Shown here one piece after another: positions 13,030 to 25,903 of a DNA stretch of 64,000 bases (position 1 is its first letter; each line of letters begins with the position of its first letter). Below the pieces are notes generated by a model. That model ran no database searches. It had not been told where the DNA came from and worked only from the letters and a program-made list of their open reading frames with translations. The DNA comes from Bromus sterilis (taxonomy: Eukaryota > Streptophyta > Magnoliopsida > Poales > Poaceae), in the NCBI GenBank assembly GCA_950022295.1, contig OX465597.1, forward strand, positions 400,897,016 through 400,961,015. The letters run 5' to 3'. The translations under genes were made by a program, and so were the position numbers.

Positions 13030-13055
13030 TGAGTCCCCGGCAACGTCGCCAGAAA
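13030..13055 (-). other. Element D primer-binding site
   Basis: On the minus strand TGGCGACGTTGCCGGGGACT follows the LTR by a few bases. It is close to TGGCGCCGTTGCCGGGGA, complementary to the 3' end of plant tRNA-Asp. A second, variant copy (GACAACGGCGCCAGAAATTGG on plus, about 12974-12994) lies inward, suggesting a local duplication of the primer site. Confidence 0.72.
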
Positions 13056-13061
13056 TTAGCT

Positions 13062-14700
13062 TGATGGATTCTCGCCCCTCGGGTGTTACCCCAACTGGAA
13101 GGTTGAGATGCAGCGTAGCGGTAATTTCCCTCAGTAAAGATACCAAGGTTTGTCTGCAGTAGGACTCAACGATAAGTACGATAGGTGGCAACGGCGCCAG
13201 AAATTATTCTGATGCGTGGAGTTGTCGTGGACCTGCACAAAACAAATAACTTTGCTCCCAACGAGTTAAGAGGAATTGTCAATTCCTCCGGCCTTGTCGT
13301 TTACAAAGGATCAAACGCAAGAGATAAAAAGGTACTAGTAAAAGTAAAAACAGAAAGGTAAATAGTGGGTGTGAACAATGGTATGAAGATGGACCGGAGT
13401 CCCGTGATTTTCACTAGTGATGTCTCTCTCCCAAAAGACGGTAAAAATGCTAGCGAGGTAAACAAATCACAGTTGGGCAATTGACAGGATTATGAAGGCA
13501 CCGCAATGCTAACTATGCTGCAAAGAAAGGAAGAGCTCAAAAGAAATGGGCAGTACGCCAAGGTAAGTAGACCGAAATCCATCTGCATCTACTACGAATC
13601 ATCCACCTTGAGATATCTATCCAGAACATCTCGCTGGTATTAAGTTGCGAATCCCACCCAAAGTGTAAACTCAAAGCAACAGACAACTGCATTAAAAAAA
13701 CTTTGCGTAAAGTAAACAATTCTTGCACCAATAGGCACAATCACCGTTGTTTTATCCCTGGTGGCAACAACACATCCCCTAGTCTCATGTTTCTGTCACT
13801 CAAGCTAGACATCAGGGGGCTGAACCCACAATCGAGCATAACGCTCTCTCTTGGAGTTGCAAGCAAATAACTTGGCCAAAGCAAATACTGCAACGGAGAA
13901 CATGCAAGAATTTACTCAAGAACAAAATATAAAAGGGAAAACCAAATATATTACTCATCACAATCTGAAAATAGTCTCATAATCCATCAGATCCCAACAA
14001 ACTCAGCATAGCAACAGCAGAAAATTACATAGGTGCCTCGATCATGTGAGGCAGCTCACGAGGTCTCGAAAGTGGAAGCACAAAAGAGGGAGAGGACATC
14101 ACATAGCTACTGATCACGGACCCATGGTCCAAGGGGGGCTACTCACGGTACATACGGGAGGCGTCCATGGCTATGGATGGTCTCCCGGAGGGGTGATCTC
14201 CTTCAGGCAGGGTGCCGGGGCAGCTTCTCCAGGCAGCCCCGATCTGAAAACGGCGGCGGCGGCGGAACAGATTGGTTTCCGCGAAAAAGAGTTCTTTGTT
14301 AGGGGTTTCTACCCCGAGGGGGTTATATAGGCGAAGGGGGGCGTCGAGGGGCCACCCAGGGCAGCCAGGAGGGTGCCTGGCGCGCCCTAGGGTTGGGGCC
14401 GCGCCAGGGACCCTTCTGGCTCCCTGGTGGTGGTCCTGGCTCTCTCCCTTGGTTATTCCGAAAGCTTCCTGCCCGCTGATTTTTAATATAATTTTTGCGG
14501 ATTTTTTGGGCACTTTAATCAGCCGGAAAACCTGAAAAACAAAAACAGCAGAAAACCAGAAGCTAGCAATTGGGTGCACTGAGTTAGTAGGTTAGTCCAA
14601 ATTGGTTTAAAAGTGTAATAAAGATCAACCAAAACATGGCAAAGTCACACAAAACATGCATGGAGCAAGCAGAAATTATAGATACGTTTGGGACGTATCA
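13062..14700 (-). repeat. Element D LTR (5' LTR on minus strand)
   Basis: 1,639 bp, bounded by TGATGGATTCTC and GACGTATCA on the plus strand. It differs from the other LTR at scattered positions, for example GGGTGTTACCCCAACTGG against TTGGTTACCCCAAGTGG near the start. That indicates a fairly recent but not brand-new insertion. Confidence 0.9.
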
Positions 14701-15530
14701 GGGAGCTATCTCATTCTCTTGAAGAAGAGCGTGAGCTTAAGTTGTCTCTTGATGAGACTTATGCTAGTGATATTTCTAAGCTAAAACTTGACCTTAAACA
14801 TTCTAATGATATTGCTTGTGATCTCAAGACTAAAAATGATGAACTTGTTGAGGCTCATGAAAGACTTCTTGTGGATCATGGGAAAGTCGAAAAGGACCAC
14901 AAGTCCTTAAAGCACGAACTCATGGCTCTCAAGAAGGCTCATGATGAAACAAGTATGCAACTCACTAAAGAAATTACTACCTTTTCTCCTATTATTGTGG
15001 TAGAGAAACCTAGTTCCTCTAACTCTTGTTGTGAGCATGCTCCTCTCGTTGAGTAAAACGCTAGGTTGAAGGCACAACTTGAGAAGGGACTTGTCTCGTG
15101 CATTCAAGGAGAAAAGAATCTTAATGATCTCTTGAGTTCCCAAAAGGAGGTCATTGGCAAGGAAGGCATTGGTTTTGGTGCAAGTTCATCAAAGAAGAAG
15201 AACAAGAAGAAGAAGAACAAAAAGAATAAAGGCAAGGCTCCTCCTCCTTCAAAGGAAGTCACATTTGTGAAGGAAGGGGAGAAGCCTCAAGAAAATGTGG
15301 CAAAGGCCATTGAGGGTGGAGTGACCAAGAGAAGCGGTGCCATTCCCAATGACTTTGTCGGACCAACTAACCCCTCTTACGTTCTTTGTTGCAATAATGA
15401 TGGGCATGTCTATGCCAAATTTGTTGGTTCCTTTGATGAGTATATTGCATGGTCCATTTGGGTGCCTAAGACCCTTGTTACTAATGCGAGAGGACCCATT
15501 CATGAATGGGTACCTAAATCCAAGCATTGA
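14701..15530 (+). pseudogene. Element A gag, 3' part (coiled coil and basic tail; in-frame stop)
   Basis: This is the continuation of gag after element D, starting in the repeated target GGGAG. It encodes a heptad-rich coiled coil (LSHSLEEERELK onward), interrupted by an in-frame TAA at about 15054-15056, where the reading simply continues in the same frame. It then has a lysine-rich block (KKKNKKKKNKKNKGK) and ends with WVPKSKH and a TGA at 15528-15530. The protease frame that follows is different, so expression of pol would have needed frameshifting or re-initiation. Confidence 0.8.
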
Positions 15531-15572
15531 TCTCATGTAGGTGGCGGCTTCCGGTGGTGGTTCATGGATACT

Positions 15573-17194
15573 TGATACGGTGAGGATAGTTCTCACTCCT
15601 CGTTGGTTACCCCAAGTGGAAGGTGAGATGTAGCGTAGCAGCAAATTTCCCTCGGTGAAGATACCAAGGTTATCGAACCAGTAGGACTCCAAGAGATACA
15701 AGAAGGTGACAACTGCGCCAGAAATTAGCTTCGGGCTAGATAGTTGACGTGGACCTGCACACAGCAACAAATAACTTTGCTCCCAACGAGTACAGAGGAG
15801 TTGTCAATTCCTCCGGCCTTGCTGTTTACAAAGGATTAACGCAAGAGATAATGATAGTGGCAACTGAAAGTAAATTTATGGTGTAAACAATGATATGAAG
15901 ACGGACCAAGGTCACGTGATTTTCACTAGTGATGTCTCTCTCCCAAAAGACGATAAAAGTGCTAGCGAGGTAAACAAATCACAGTTGGGCAATTGACAGG
16001 ATTATGAAGGCACCGCAATGCTAACTATGCTGCAAAGAAAGGAAGGGCTCAAAAGCAATGGGCAGTACGCCAAGGTAAGTAGACCGAAATCCATTTGCAT
16101 CTACTATAAATCATCCACCTTGAGATATCTATCCGGAACATCTCGCTGGTATTAAGTTGCGAATCCCACCCAAAGTGTAAACTGAAAGCAACAGACAACT
16201 GCATTAAAAGAACTTTGCGTAAAGTAAACAATCCTTGCACCCGCGGATACAAGCACCGTTGTTTTATCCCTGGTGGCAACAGCACATCCCCTAGTCTCAT
16301 GTTTCTGTTACTCAAGATAGACATCAATGGGCTGAACCCACAATCAAGCATAACGCTCCCTCTTGGAGTTGCAATAAATCACTTGGCCAAAGTAAAATAC
16401 GGCAACGGAGAACATGAAAGAATTTACTCAAGAACAAAATATAAAAGAGAAGAACTAAATATATTACTCATCACAATCTGAACATAGTCTCATAATCCAT
16501 CAGATCCCAACAAACTCAGCATAGCAACATCAGAAAATTACAAAGGTGCCTCGATCATGTGAGGCAGCTCACGAGGACTCGAAAGTGGAAGCACAAAGAA
16601 GGGAGAGATAGATCACATAGCTACTGGCCACGGACCCATGGTCCATGGGAAACTACTCACGGTACATACGGGAGGCGTCCATGGCTATGGATGGTCTCCT
16701 GGAAGGGTGCCGGAACAGCTTCTCCAGGCAGCCCCGATCTTGAAACGGCGGCGGCGGCGGTATAGAGGCGAGATCGCGAAAGAGGAATTCATCCGAGGGG
16801 TTTCCGTCACGGGGGGTAAATATAGGCGAAGGGGGGCACCGAGAGGGGCCACGAGGCAGTCAGGAGGGTGCCTGGCGCGACCCAGGGTGGTGTCGCGCCA
16901 CCTGCCCTCCTGGATGCCTGGTGGTGGCCCTCCTTCCCTCCTTTGGTGATTCCGTAAGCTTCCGTTGCGCTGATTTTTTATCTGATTTTCCCGGATTTTT
17001 TGGAGCACTTTTAATGGCCAGAAAACCTAAAATACAAAAACAGCAGAAAACAGCAACTGGCAGCTGGGTGCACTGGGTTAATAGATTAGTCCAAATATGC
17101 TCAAAAGTGTATGAAAGTTCAAGCAAAACATGGCAAAGTCACACAAAACATGCATGGAGCAAGCAAAAATTATAGATACGTTTTGGACGTATCA
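15573..17194 (-). repeat. Element E LTR (3' LTR on minus strand)
   Basis: 1,622 bp, TGATACGGTGAGGATAG to TTGGACGTATCA on the plus strand. It is 18 bp shorter than its partner, mainly through a gap near 16700 where the other LTR has GGGGTAGCTTCTCCCGGCAA. Confidence 0.9.
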
Positions 17195-19982
17195 ACATCC
17201 CCAAGCTTAATTCATGTTCGTCCTCGAGTAGGTAAATGATAACAAGCATAATTTCTGTGGTGACATGCCACACAACCATAAAAGGACTTTTAAGTAAAGT
17301 AATCAAAGCATGCAATTAAATTCAAGTCTTAACAAGCAAGAGTCTATATTAGCATTGACACAAGTAACAAAAGAACAAAAGGTGCAAGAGCTCTCGCTGT
17401 CCGTGACTCGAATGTATCCAGATGGTGTTTGCGTGCAAGCAAGGGATAGGGAAATACGAGAGAAAAAATAAGGTTGTTGAGAATAACTATCTACTAAAGT
17501 TTCACACTTAGTCTCCTTTCGATTCTTATCTTGACTCGTCCCCAGACCACTAGCCAAGTACAAGTCAAACCGATCCACTCCCTTTCGATATTTTGAGCAC
17601 TCATGCAATGGATGAGCGTGAGCAAGAAAGTTGACACCTAAAAGGCGAAACAGAAAGAAGGTGGAGGAGGAAGACAAAAAGGGTGTGAAAGGCTCACATC
17701 AATGAGGACAATCATAGGCGAGAGAAGGCCATATGACAGATATGATGTGAGGAGTAGGGATTGCGATGCAACAGATGCACATGTGAGCTAAAAGCTCTCC
17801 AAGGGAACTAGTTGGGGTGCATCCAACTTGCTTGCTCAAGAAGACCTAGAGCTCGTTTGAGGAGGCTCGTCATTGGAATATACAAGCCAAGTTCTATAGT
17901 GTGAAGGTCCCCACATAGATATATGCATGATGATGATCTCTATGGAGTACAAGGGATAGAGGATGAAGTACTAGTGTGGATCTCTCGGAAGGAATAGCAG
18001 TGTGCCCCCTTCTCTCTTTTTATTTCTTTTTCTCTTTTTTCTATTTTTTGTATTTTTTTGGTGGCCTCAATGGCTCTTTCTATTTAACTCTCATTTGTCC
18101 TCTTTGGGATCTTTTGATTTTGTCCTCTTTGGGATCTTTTCCTCACTTTAGGGGCAACACTCTATATTTTACAAGAATATAGGAGATCTTTCACACTTTA
18201 CAAAGGTACTCACATAAAGAAGATATAACTATCATGATGCAAATGTATGACATGAAGATCAAGTCATGAGAAGATGGATGTCGCATGGCAATGTATCTCG
18301 GAAAGGCTATGGAAATGCCTTGTAGGTAGGTATGGTGGTTGTTTTAAGGAAAGATATAAGGAGGCTTATGATGACAGAGCGTATCGTGCCAAGGGTTTGG
18401 ATGCACCGGCGAAGTATTCGCCAACTCTCAGGATGAGAAAGGGCAATGCACGGTACCGAAGAGGCTATAAAAAGTATAGGTGGGTGGAAGTGTCAACTTT
18501 CGAATACTCACATTAGTCCAAAGAACTCATGCAATTATTATCGGTAACTCTCAATTTAATCAGGAGGTTCACAAAGAGACAAGTACCCTGAGGCGGAGTG
18601 TATGGGGGTTTGGTTATCCTTGCGCATCCTCGACTCATGGTACGTGAGTGTACTCTAATATCCAAACCCTCCAGAGGTTAGTGATCCATCTAGTAGCTAG
18701 AGTTCTCAACAGGGGTTTTTGGTTTTCGAAAAACACACGGATTGCCCAAAATACGACATCTATCACTAATAGGCTCGACCTCTTGACACCAAAAGTTCAA
18801 ACATTACTCTAGTCAATACCTCAAAACTATTGCAAGTTACTACTGCAAAGAGAAAAGTAACTTCAACTACCTACTTCTAGTCAAGACACAAAACTCAGTG
18901 CAACAGGCAAACTCTCTAACAAGATAAAACATGCAACCTATAGAAAGTTCAACCTAGAACAAAATAAAAGCTCTAGAAAAACTAAAGCACTACAACTAAA
19001 CAAAGCAGCAGCTAAGAAAAGAAAAAGAACCACTCACAACTAAAAGAATAAGCATGCAAATCCTATGAGGAGTTCTAGTTCAAGCGGAGCGTGTATCTCT
19101 CCCACACAAAAGAGTAAGTAAGTTGGGATCTAACTTGTTACTAAAGACAACAAAGCTAAAGAAAACTAAAAAAACAAAAGCTAAGAGCGAGACGCTCCAA
19201 GAATAGCAGATAACGCATGAAGTGATAAAAATATAGTGTAACGAGAGACGAACTGATAATTGTTGATGAAGAAGGGGATGCACGGGGGCATCCCCAAGCT
19301 TAGACGCTTTAGTCTCCTTGAATATTTATTGGGGGTGCACATGGGCATCCCTAATCTTGAGCGTTTGACACTCCAAGATCTTCTTTCATCATCTTCCATC
19401 GCACACTTGAAAACTCCCTTCATACATAACTCATTGTAGACTGATTAGGGAGGTTAGTACCCTACTAAAATAAAGTTTCCTCTACTACAAATAAATATAA
19501 TCTTGAAGAGATACTGTTTCTCAAGATTGCCAAAAAGTTTTTGCAAAGAAAAAGCAAGCTTAAGGTTCGCAAAAGTAAGGAGAGACAAAACGTGGCAGAA
19601 TCTGTGAAAAATAGAACAGCAGATAGAAAAGAATTTTTTAGGGATACTTCTGCAACTCAAATCAAAAAACTCAGAACATATGGAAGTTTCGTAATTGTAT
19701 AGAGCACGCTGTGTAAAAAATTCAGCCCAAAAAGATTTTTCTAGTCACGAGGACAGAATCTGTTTTCTAGACAGCATGTCACAACTTTTACTTTCCTTGC
19801 CGTATGAGGCTATAAAAGGCACAAAGCTTGAAAATTAAAGATACAATGATGTTGCTACAGTAGTAACAATCATCAAGTCCATTAAAAACAGAAGAAAAGC
19901 AAAAGGAAAAACCTAAATTCGTTGCGGGTTGCCTCCCAAAAGCGCTTCTTTAAAGCCATTAGCTAGGCTTAATGCAAATAGA
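17195..19982 (-). other. Element E 3' non-coding internal region
   Basis: About 2.8 kb homologous to 8798-11688 of element D, with a deletion near 18240 relative to D (the segment at D 9850-9960 is missing). No supportable gene. Confidence 0.7.
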
Positions 19983-20855
19983 TCAAGTTGTATCCATTGA
20001 ACCATCAACAAGATCATCAAAAAGATCTTCAATGGTACAACTAGTCTTAATAGGTTTCTCAAATAAATCACGAATTAAAATGCTTCTTGGAATAAAATCA
20101 AAAGGAGGGAAATCAATTGGAGTTTCATTAAAGTTAAAGATAGGTGTTTCCTCCAAAGTTTTCACTGTTTCAACTCTCTTGGCAATGGGTGTGTGTGCTT
20201 TAGCTCGAGGAACCTTGGGGACGTAAACGAACTTAGGTTCCTTCTTTGCCGGAGTTTCATCCTTTTTGGTTTTGATTGAGGAAAAGGTAGTTCCTAGAGT
20301 TTCAATAACTTCCTCAATCTTTTCTATCCTAGAAGACTTCTCATCAAGGGATTTGATAGTCTCCAAAGTTTTGATAATTTTCTGCATGGAGTTATCTAAC
20401 CTATTCAAATTCCCTTGAATGTTACGATCCAACTCATTCACCTTATCGATACTTGGCATTTCTAGCTCTATTTTTTCAAGTTTTCTCATAATGTGAGCTA
20501 AAGTAATGTCCTCCTTAATACTAACAACTGGGAGACTTCCAACAAGATTTTCAATAACATTAAGGGCCTCCCAAACTGGGGCCTCTACCAAGTTCCCATT
20601 GATAGCAGTGTCTAAAAGAAACCTATTCCGAGAAGTGATCCCAACATAAAAATTTCTAAGCAAGATAGTAGTGGATTGCTTCTTGGTGGCTCTTTTTTGA
20701 GAATCATTAATTCTATACCAAGCATCTTTCAAACTTTCACCACCTCTTTGAGTAAAGGTAAGTACTTCTGCCTCACCAAAGGCAAAAGGACCAGCCATAG
20801 TGGTAACTACGGACAAGGTAACATGTATTTTTGGTATTTTTGATAAGGGACACAA
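19983..20855 (-). CDS. Element E Gag-like ORF, 290 residues
   Basis: The reading MAGPFAFGEAEVLTFTQRGGESLKDAWYRI (listed in two parts: GEAEVLTFTQ, GESLKDAWYRINDSQKRATK) matches the style of the retrotransposon Gag domain of plant Gypsy elements. The actual start may be the internal methionine before AGPFAFG (20798) rather than the first ATG at 20855. A coiled-coil segment follows (IMRKLEKIELEMPSIDKVNE and LNRLDNSMQKIIKTLETIK), then a lysine-rich region and an acidic end, DLVDGSMDTT. No zinc knuckle and no pol follow, so the protein could at most supply particles or RNA binding. Confidence 0.65.
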   Translation of the reverse strand: MCPLSKIPKIHVTLSVVTTMAGPFAFGEAEVLTFTQRGGESLKDAWYRINDSQKRATKKQSTTILLRNFYVGITSRNRFLLDTAINGNLVEAPVWEALNVIENLVGSLPVVSIKEDITLAHIMRKLEKIELEMPSIDKVNELDRNIQGNLNRLDNSMQKIIKTLETIKSLDEKSSRIEKIEEVIETLGTTFSSIKTKKDETPAKKEPKFVYVPKVPRAKAHTPIAKRVETVKTLEETPIFNFNETPIDFPPFDFIPRSILIRDLFEKPIKTSCTIEDLFDDLVDGSMDTT

Positions 20856-20937
20856 AGGTAAAAACTGAAAGGTAAACTAACAAGACTAAAAAGCAAAGAT
20901 AAAAGACAGTGTGCAACTCCCCTATCTTGTAGACTGG

Positions 20938-20967
20938 AGTCCCCGGCAACGGCGCCAGAAATTGGCT
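20938..20967 (-). other. Element E primer-binding site
   Basis: The minus strand shows TGGCGCCGTTGCCGGGGACT just inside the LTR, a good match to the tRNA-Asp-type site used by several Triticeae Gypsy families. Confidence 0.8.
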
Positions 20968-22607
20968 TGATACGGTGAGTATAATTATCACTCCTCGTTG
21001 GTTACCCCAAGTGGAAGGTGAGATGTAGCGTAGCAGCAAATTTCCCTCGATGAAGATACCAAGGTTATCGAACCAGTAGGACTCCAAGAGATACAAGAAG
21101 GTGACAACTGCGCCAGAAATTAGCTTCGGGCTAGATAGTTGACGTGGACCTGCACACAGCAACAAATAACTTTGCTCCCAACGAGTACAGAGGAGTTGTC
21201 AATTCCTCCGGCCTTGATGTTTACAAAGGATTAACGCAAGAGATAATGATAGTGGAAACTGAAAGTAAATTGATGGTGTAAACAATGATATGAAGATGGA
21301 CCAAGGTCACGTGATTTTCACTAGTGATGTCTCTCTCCCAAAAGACGATAAAAGTGCTAGCGAGGTAAACAAATCACAGTTGGGCAATTGACAGGATTAT
21401 GAAGGCACCGCAATGCTAACTATGCTGCAAAGAAAGGAAGGGCTCAAAAGCAATGGGCAGTACGCCAAGGTAAGTAGACCGAAATCCATCTGCATCTACT
21501 ATGAATCATCCACATTGAGATATCTATCCAGAACATCTCGCTGGTATTAAGTTGCAAATCCCACCCAAAGTGTAAACTGAAAGCAACAGACAACTGCATT
21601 AAAAGAACTTTGCGTAAAGTAAACAATCCTTGCACCCACGGATACAAGCATTGTTGTTTTATCCCTGGTGGCAACAACACATCCCCTAGTCTCATGTTTC
21701 TTTCACTCAAGCTAGACATCAAGGGGTTGAACCCACAATCAAGCATAATGCTCCCTCTTGGAGTTGCAATAAATCACTTGGCCAAAGTAAAATACGGCAA
21801 CGGAGAACATGCAAGAATTTACTCAAGAACAAAATATAAAAGAGAAGAACCAAATATATTACTCATCACAATCTGAACATAGTCTCATAATCCATCAGAT
21901 CCCAACAAACTCAGCATAGCAACAGCAGAAAATTACAAAGGTGCCTCGATCATGTGAGGCAGCTCACGAGGACTCGAAAGTGGAAGCACAAAGAAGGGAG
22001 AGATAGATCACATAGCTACTGGTCACGGACCCATGGTCCAAGGGAAACTACTCACGATACATACGGGAGGCGTCCATGGCTATGGATGGTCTCCCGGAGG
22101 GGGTAGCTTCTCCCGGCAAGGTGCCGGAGCAGCTTCTCCAGGCAGCCCCGATCTTGAAACGGCGGTGGCGGTGGTACAGAGGCGAGATCGCGAAAGAGGA
22201 ATTCATCCTAGGGGTTTCCGTCACGGGGGGTAAATATAGGCGAAGGGGGGCACCGAGAGGGGCCACGAGGCATTCAGGAGGGTGCCTGGCGCGGCCCAGG
22301 GTGGGGCCGCGCCACCTGCCCTCCTGGCTGCCTAGTGGTGGCCCTCCTTCCCTCCTTTGGTGATTCCGGAAGCTTCCGCTGCGCTGATTTTTTATCTGAT
22401 TTTCCTGGATTTTTTGGAGCACTTTTAATGGCCGGAAAACCTGAAATACAAAAACAGCAGAAAACAGCAACCGGCAGCTAGGTGCACTGGGTTAATAGAT
22501 TAGTCCAAATATGCTCAAAAGTGTATGAAAGTTCAAGCAAAACATGGCAAAGTCACACAAAACATGCATGGAGCATCAGAAATTATAGATATGTTTTGGA
22601 CGTATCA
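20968..22607 (-). repeat. Element E LTR (5' LTR on minus strand)
   Basis: 1,640 bp, TGATACGGTGAGTATAA to TTGGACGTATCA on the plus strand, followed by target duplication ATACT. Confidence 0.9.
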
Positions 22608-25600
22608 ATACTTGATAGCGGGGCTACAAGTCATATGACCGGAAGCAAGGACATGTTGGTGGACATTGATTTTGGACCATCTCGAACCACCCGTGTCCAA
22701 TTTGGAGATGCGAACACGTCAAAGGTATTAGGTCTTGGCAAAGTGATAATCTCTCCGGACTCATCCATTGAGAAAGTATTGCTAGTTGAGACTTGTGCCT
22801 TTAATTTACTTTCCGTTTGTCAACTTGCCATGATGGGCCTTTGCACTTTATTTGATAAATACATGGTCACCTTGATGTGGAGCAAAACTCTTAAAGTGGC
22901 CTTTGTTGGACACGTGGAGGACGGTATGTACGTGGTGGACTTTTCAAAAGTCCCCACCAAAACCGCCATGTGTCTAATGGCTAAAGTTGATGTGGGATGG
23001 CTTTGGCACCGCCGACTAGCCCATGTCAATATGAGGTCTTTGCAAACACTTCTCAAGGGTGAGCATGTCTTTGCCAAAGATCGTGCTTGTAGGGCATGCG
23101 TTGAAGGGAAACTACATGAGAAGAAACATCCCGTCAAGAATATCATCTCCACCAAGAGGCCTTTGGAGCTCCTTCACATGGATCTCTTTGGGCCTCCATC
23201 TTATGATGGCCTTGGCGGAAAGAAGTATTGCTTGGTTATTGTTGATGACTATTCAAGATATACATGGGTTTATTTCTTCAAGAAGAAAAGTGAGACCCAA
23301 CAAACTGTCATCGAGTTTGCCAATGAAGCTCAACGTCAACACAATTCAAAGATTTTGGCAATTAGGAGTGACAACGGCACCGAGTTCAAGAACTACACCT
23401 TGGATGAATTCCTTGGAGATGAGGGGATCAAACATCAATATTCCGCTGCTTATACTCCTCAACAAAATGGTGTTGCAGAGAGGAATAATCACACTCTAAT
23501 TGATGCAGCAAGAACAATGATGGCGGAGTTCAAGAGTCCATACAAATTTTGGGCAGAGGCCATCAACACTGCTTGTCATGCAACCAACCGTCTTTATATC
23601 CCAAGATCTTGAACAAAACTCCATATGAAATCATCACCGGGAAGAAGCCCAACATCAAGTATTTTCGGGTCTTCGGGTGTAAGTGTTTCATTCTTAAGAA
23701 AGGTGCTCGTTTGTCTAAGTTTGAGTCTAAGACAAATGAGGGCATATTTGTTGGTTATGCTTCAAACTCTCACGCCTATAGAGTCTACAACAAGTCTTCC
23801 GGACTTGTTGAAGAACCTAGCAACGTGGAGTTCGATGAACATAATGGCTCCGAAGTGGGGCAAGGTGATCTTAATTATGTAGGTGATGAAATTCCTCCTC
23901 AAGCCACAAGAAGAATGGGTGTGGGTCATTTCCTACCCATTGAGGAACCCCTTGTGGTGGAAGGAGAAGGACAATGCTCTACGCACGTGGAGCCATCACC
24001 TCCTCAAGATCCACAAGCAAACCAAGAACAAAGCCCTCTCTCACCCGAACAAGATCAAGGTCAAGATCCAATCATTGAAGATGGTGATGCAACAAACGAT
24101 GACCAAGATCAAGTTCTTGTTCGAGGGCATGCTCAACATGATGAGCAAGTCCTTGAGGATGCTCCTTCTTCCGAAGATGGTCCTCTTGCTCCCTCTCAAG
24201 AAAATTTGGAAGAAGAAAGAGTTCGTCGAGCACTCAAGATTGCATCCCGGTTAAAATCACAAGATCTTTCGGTGGATCAAGTCCTCGGAAGCATCCAAAA
24301 GGGGGTAACAACTCGTAGTCAATTGAGAAACTTTTGTGCCCATAATGCATTTGTTTCTTGTGTTGAACCCCAAAAGGTAGGTGAGGCGCTTGAAGATCCG
24401 GATTGGCTTGAGGCCATGCATGATGAACTCAATAACTTCAAGCGCAATAAGGTGTGGACATTAGTGGAGAGACCCAAAGGTGATCATAATGTTATTGGGA
24501 CCAAGTGGATATTCAAGAACAAGCAAGATGCACTTGGTATTGTCATCCGAAACAAGGCAAGGTTGGTGGCTCAAGGTTTTTCCCAAGTCGAAGGTATTGA
24601 CTATGGTGAAAATTTCGCCCCCGTGGCTCGTCTTGAGTCCATTCGTATTGCACTTGCTTATGCTTCTCATCACAACTTCAAGTTATATCAAATGGATGTG
24701 AAGAGTGCTTTTCTTAATGGTCCCATTAATGAGTTGGTATATGTCAAGCAACCCCCCGGGTTCGAGGACCACAATTTCCCTAATCATGTCTATAAACTCG
24801 ACAAGGCGCTCTATGGCCTTCAGCAAGAACCACGCGCTTGGTATGAGCACCTTACCGAGTTCTTAGTCGATTATGGGTTTGAAATTGGGCAAATCGATCC
24901 CACTCTTTTTACCAAGAGGGTTGGTGGGAAATTGTTCATATGCCAACTATATGTTGATGATATTATCTTTGGCTCGATTAACAAATATTTCAATGAGGAA
25001 TTTTCTAAGCTAATGACCGACAAGTTTGAGATGTCTATGATGGGAGAGTTGGAGGTCTTTCTCGGTTTTGAAGTCAAGCAATTGTCAAGAGGAACTTTCA
25101 TCAACCAAGTCAAATATACTCAAGACATGCTCAAGAGGTTCAAGTATGATGGTCTTAAAGGAGCCAAGACCCCCATGCCACTCAAGTGTCAACTTGACCT
25201 CGACCCGAACGGTAAAGAGGTAGACAAAAGGGAGTATCGTTCTATGATTGGTTCTTTGTTGTATCTTTGTGCATCTAGGCCGGATATCATGCTGAGTGTG
25301 GGCATGTGTGCAAGATTTCAATCCGCACCAAAAGAGAGTCACGTAGTGGCTGTCAAAAGAATCTTTCGATATTTGGTTCATACCCCAAACTTTGGCTTGT
25401 GGTATCCTAAAGGCTCAAGCTTCAACCTCGTTGGGTACACGGATTCGGATTAGGCGGGAGACAAGGTGGAGAGGAAGTCCACTTCCGGAGGATGCCAATT
25501 CCTTGGTAGGTCTTTGGTGTGTTGGTCATCCAAGAAGCAAAATTGTGTTTCCCTCTCCATGACCGAAGCCGAGTACATTGCCGCCGCAAATTGTTGTGCA

Positions 25601-25903
25601 CAATTATTATGGATGAGGCAAACTTTGAAGGATTACGGTGTCATGTGTGACAAAGTGCCTCTTTTATGTGACAATGAAAGTGCTATCAAGATCGCCTACA
25701 ACCCCGTTCAACATAGCAAGACGAAGCATATTGACATTCGTCATCACTTTATTCGAGATCATGTGAAGCGGGGTGATATTGACCTTTCATATGTGGGCAC
25801 CGGAGATCAACTTGCGGATATTTTCACCAAGCCTTTGGATGAAGCAAGATTTCGAGAGTTAAGGCATGAGCTAAATATCATTGATTCAAGTAATGCGGTT
25901 TGA
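22608..25903 (+). pseudogene. Element A pol: protease, integrase, reverse transcriptase, RNase H (broken)
   Basis: The aspartic protease active site reads LDSGATSHM immediately after element E, whose insertion splits the preceding codons (15568-15572 / 22608-22612). The integrase zinc finger starts with HRRLAHVNM and ends CRACVEGK; the catalytic core shows MDLFGP, SDNGTEF and QQNGVAERNN. A frameshift near 23600 ends that frame at 23612. The next frame resumes within ILNKTPYEI and holds reverse transcriptase, including ALYGLQQEPRAWYE and the intact catalytic LYVDD (about 24945-24960). A TAG at 25451-25453 follows YTDSD at the start of RNase H. RNase H continues with SMTEAEYIAA, LCDNESAIKIA and the ADIFTKPLDE end. 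There are two inactivating changes in addition to the E insertion. Confidence 0.92.

Larger units (their letters stand above)
7158..14700 (-). mobile_element. Non-autonomous Gypsy element D (complete, TSD GGGAG)
   Basis: Two near-identical 1.64 kb LTRs bound a 4.26 kb internal region. The 5 bp duplication GGGAG lies at 7153-7157 and 14701-14705. On the minus strand the LTR starts TGATACGTCCCAAACGTATC. The internal region holds one ORF (11689-12837) and long non-coding sequence; there is no protease, reverse transcriptase or integrase, so the element must borrow these from a relative. The tRNA-Asp-like primer site and polypurine tract support Gypsy. Confidence 0.9.
15573..22607 (-). mobile_element. 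Non-autonomous Gypsy element E (complete, TSD ATACT)
   Basis: Target duplication ATACT lies at 15568-15572 and 22608-22612, within the protease codons of element A. LTRs are at 15573-17194 and 20968-22607. The internal region is 3.77 kb with one ORF (19983-20855). Its LTRs and non-coding regions are clearly homologous to those of element D, but the ORF is not. No pol is present. Confidence 0.9.
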
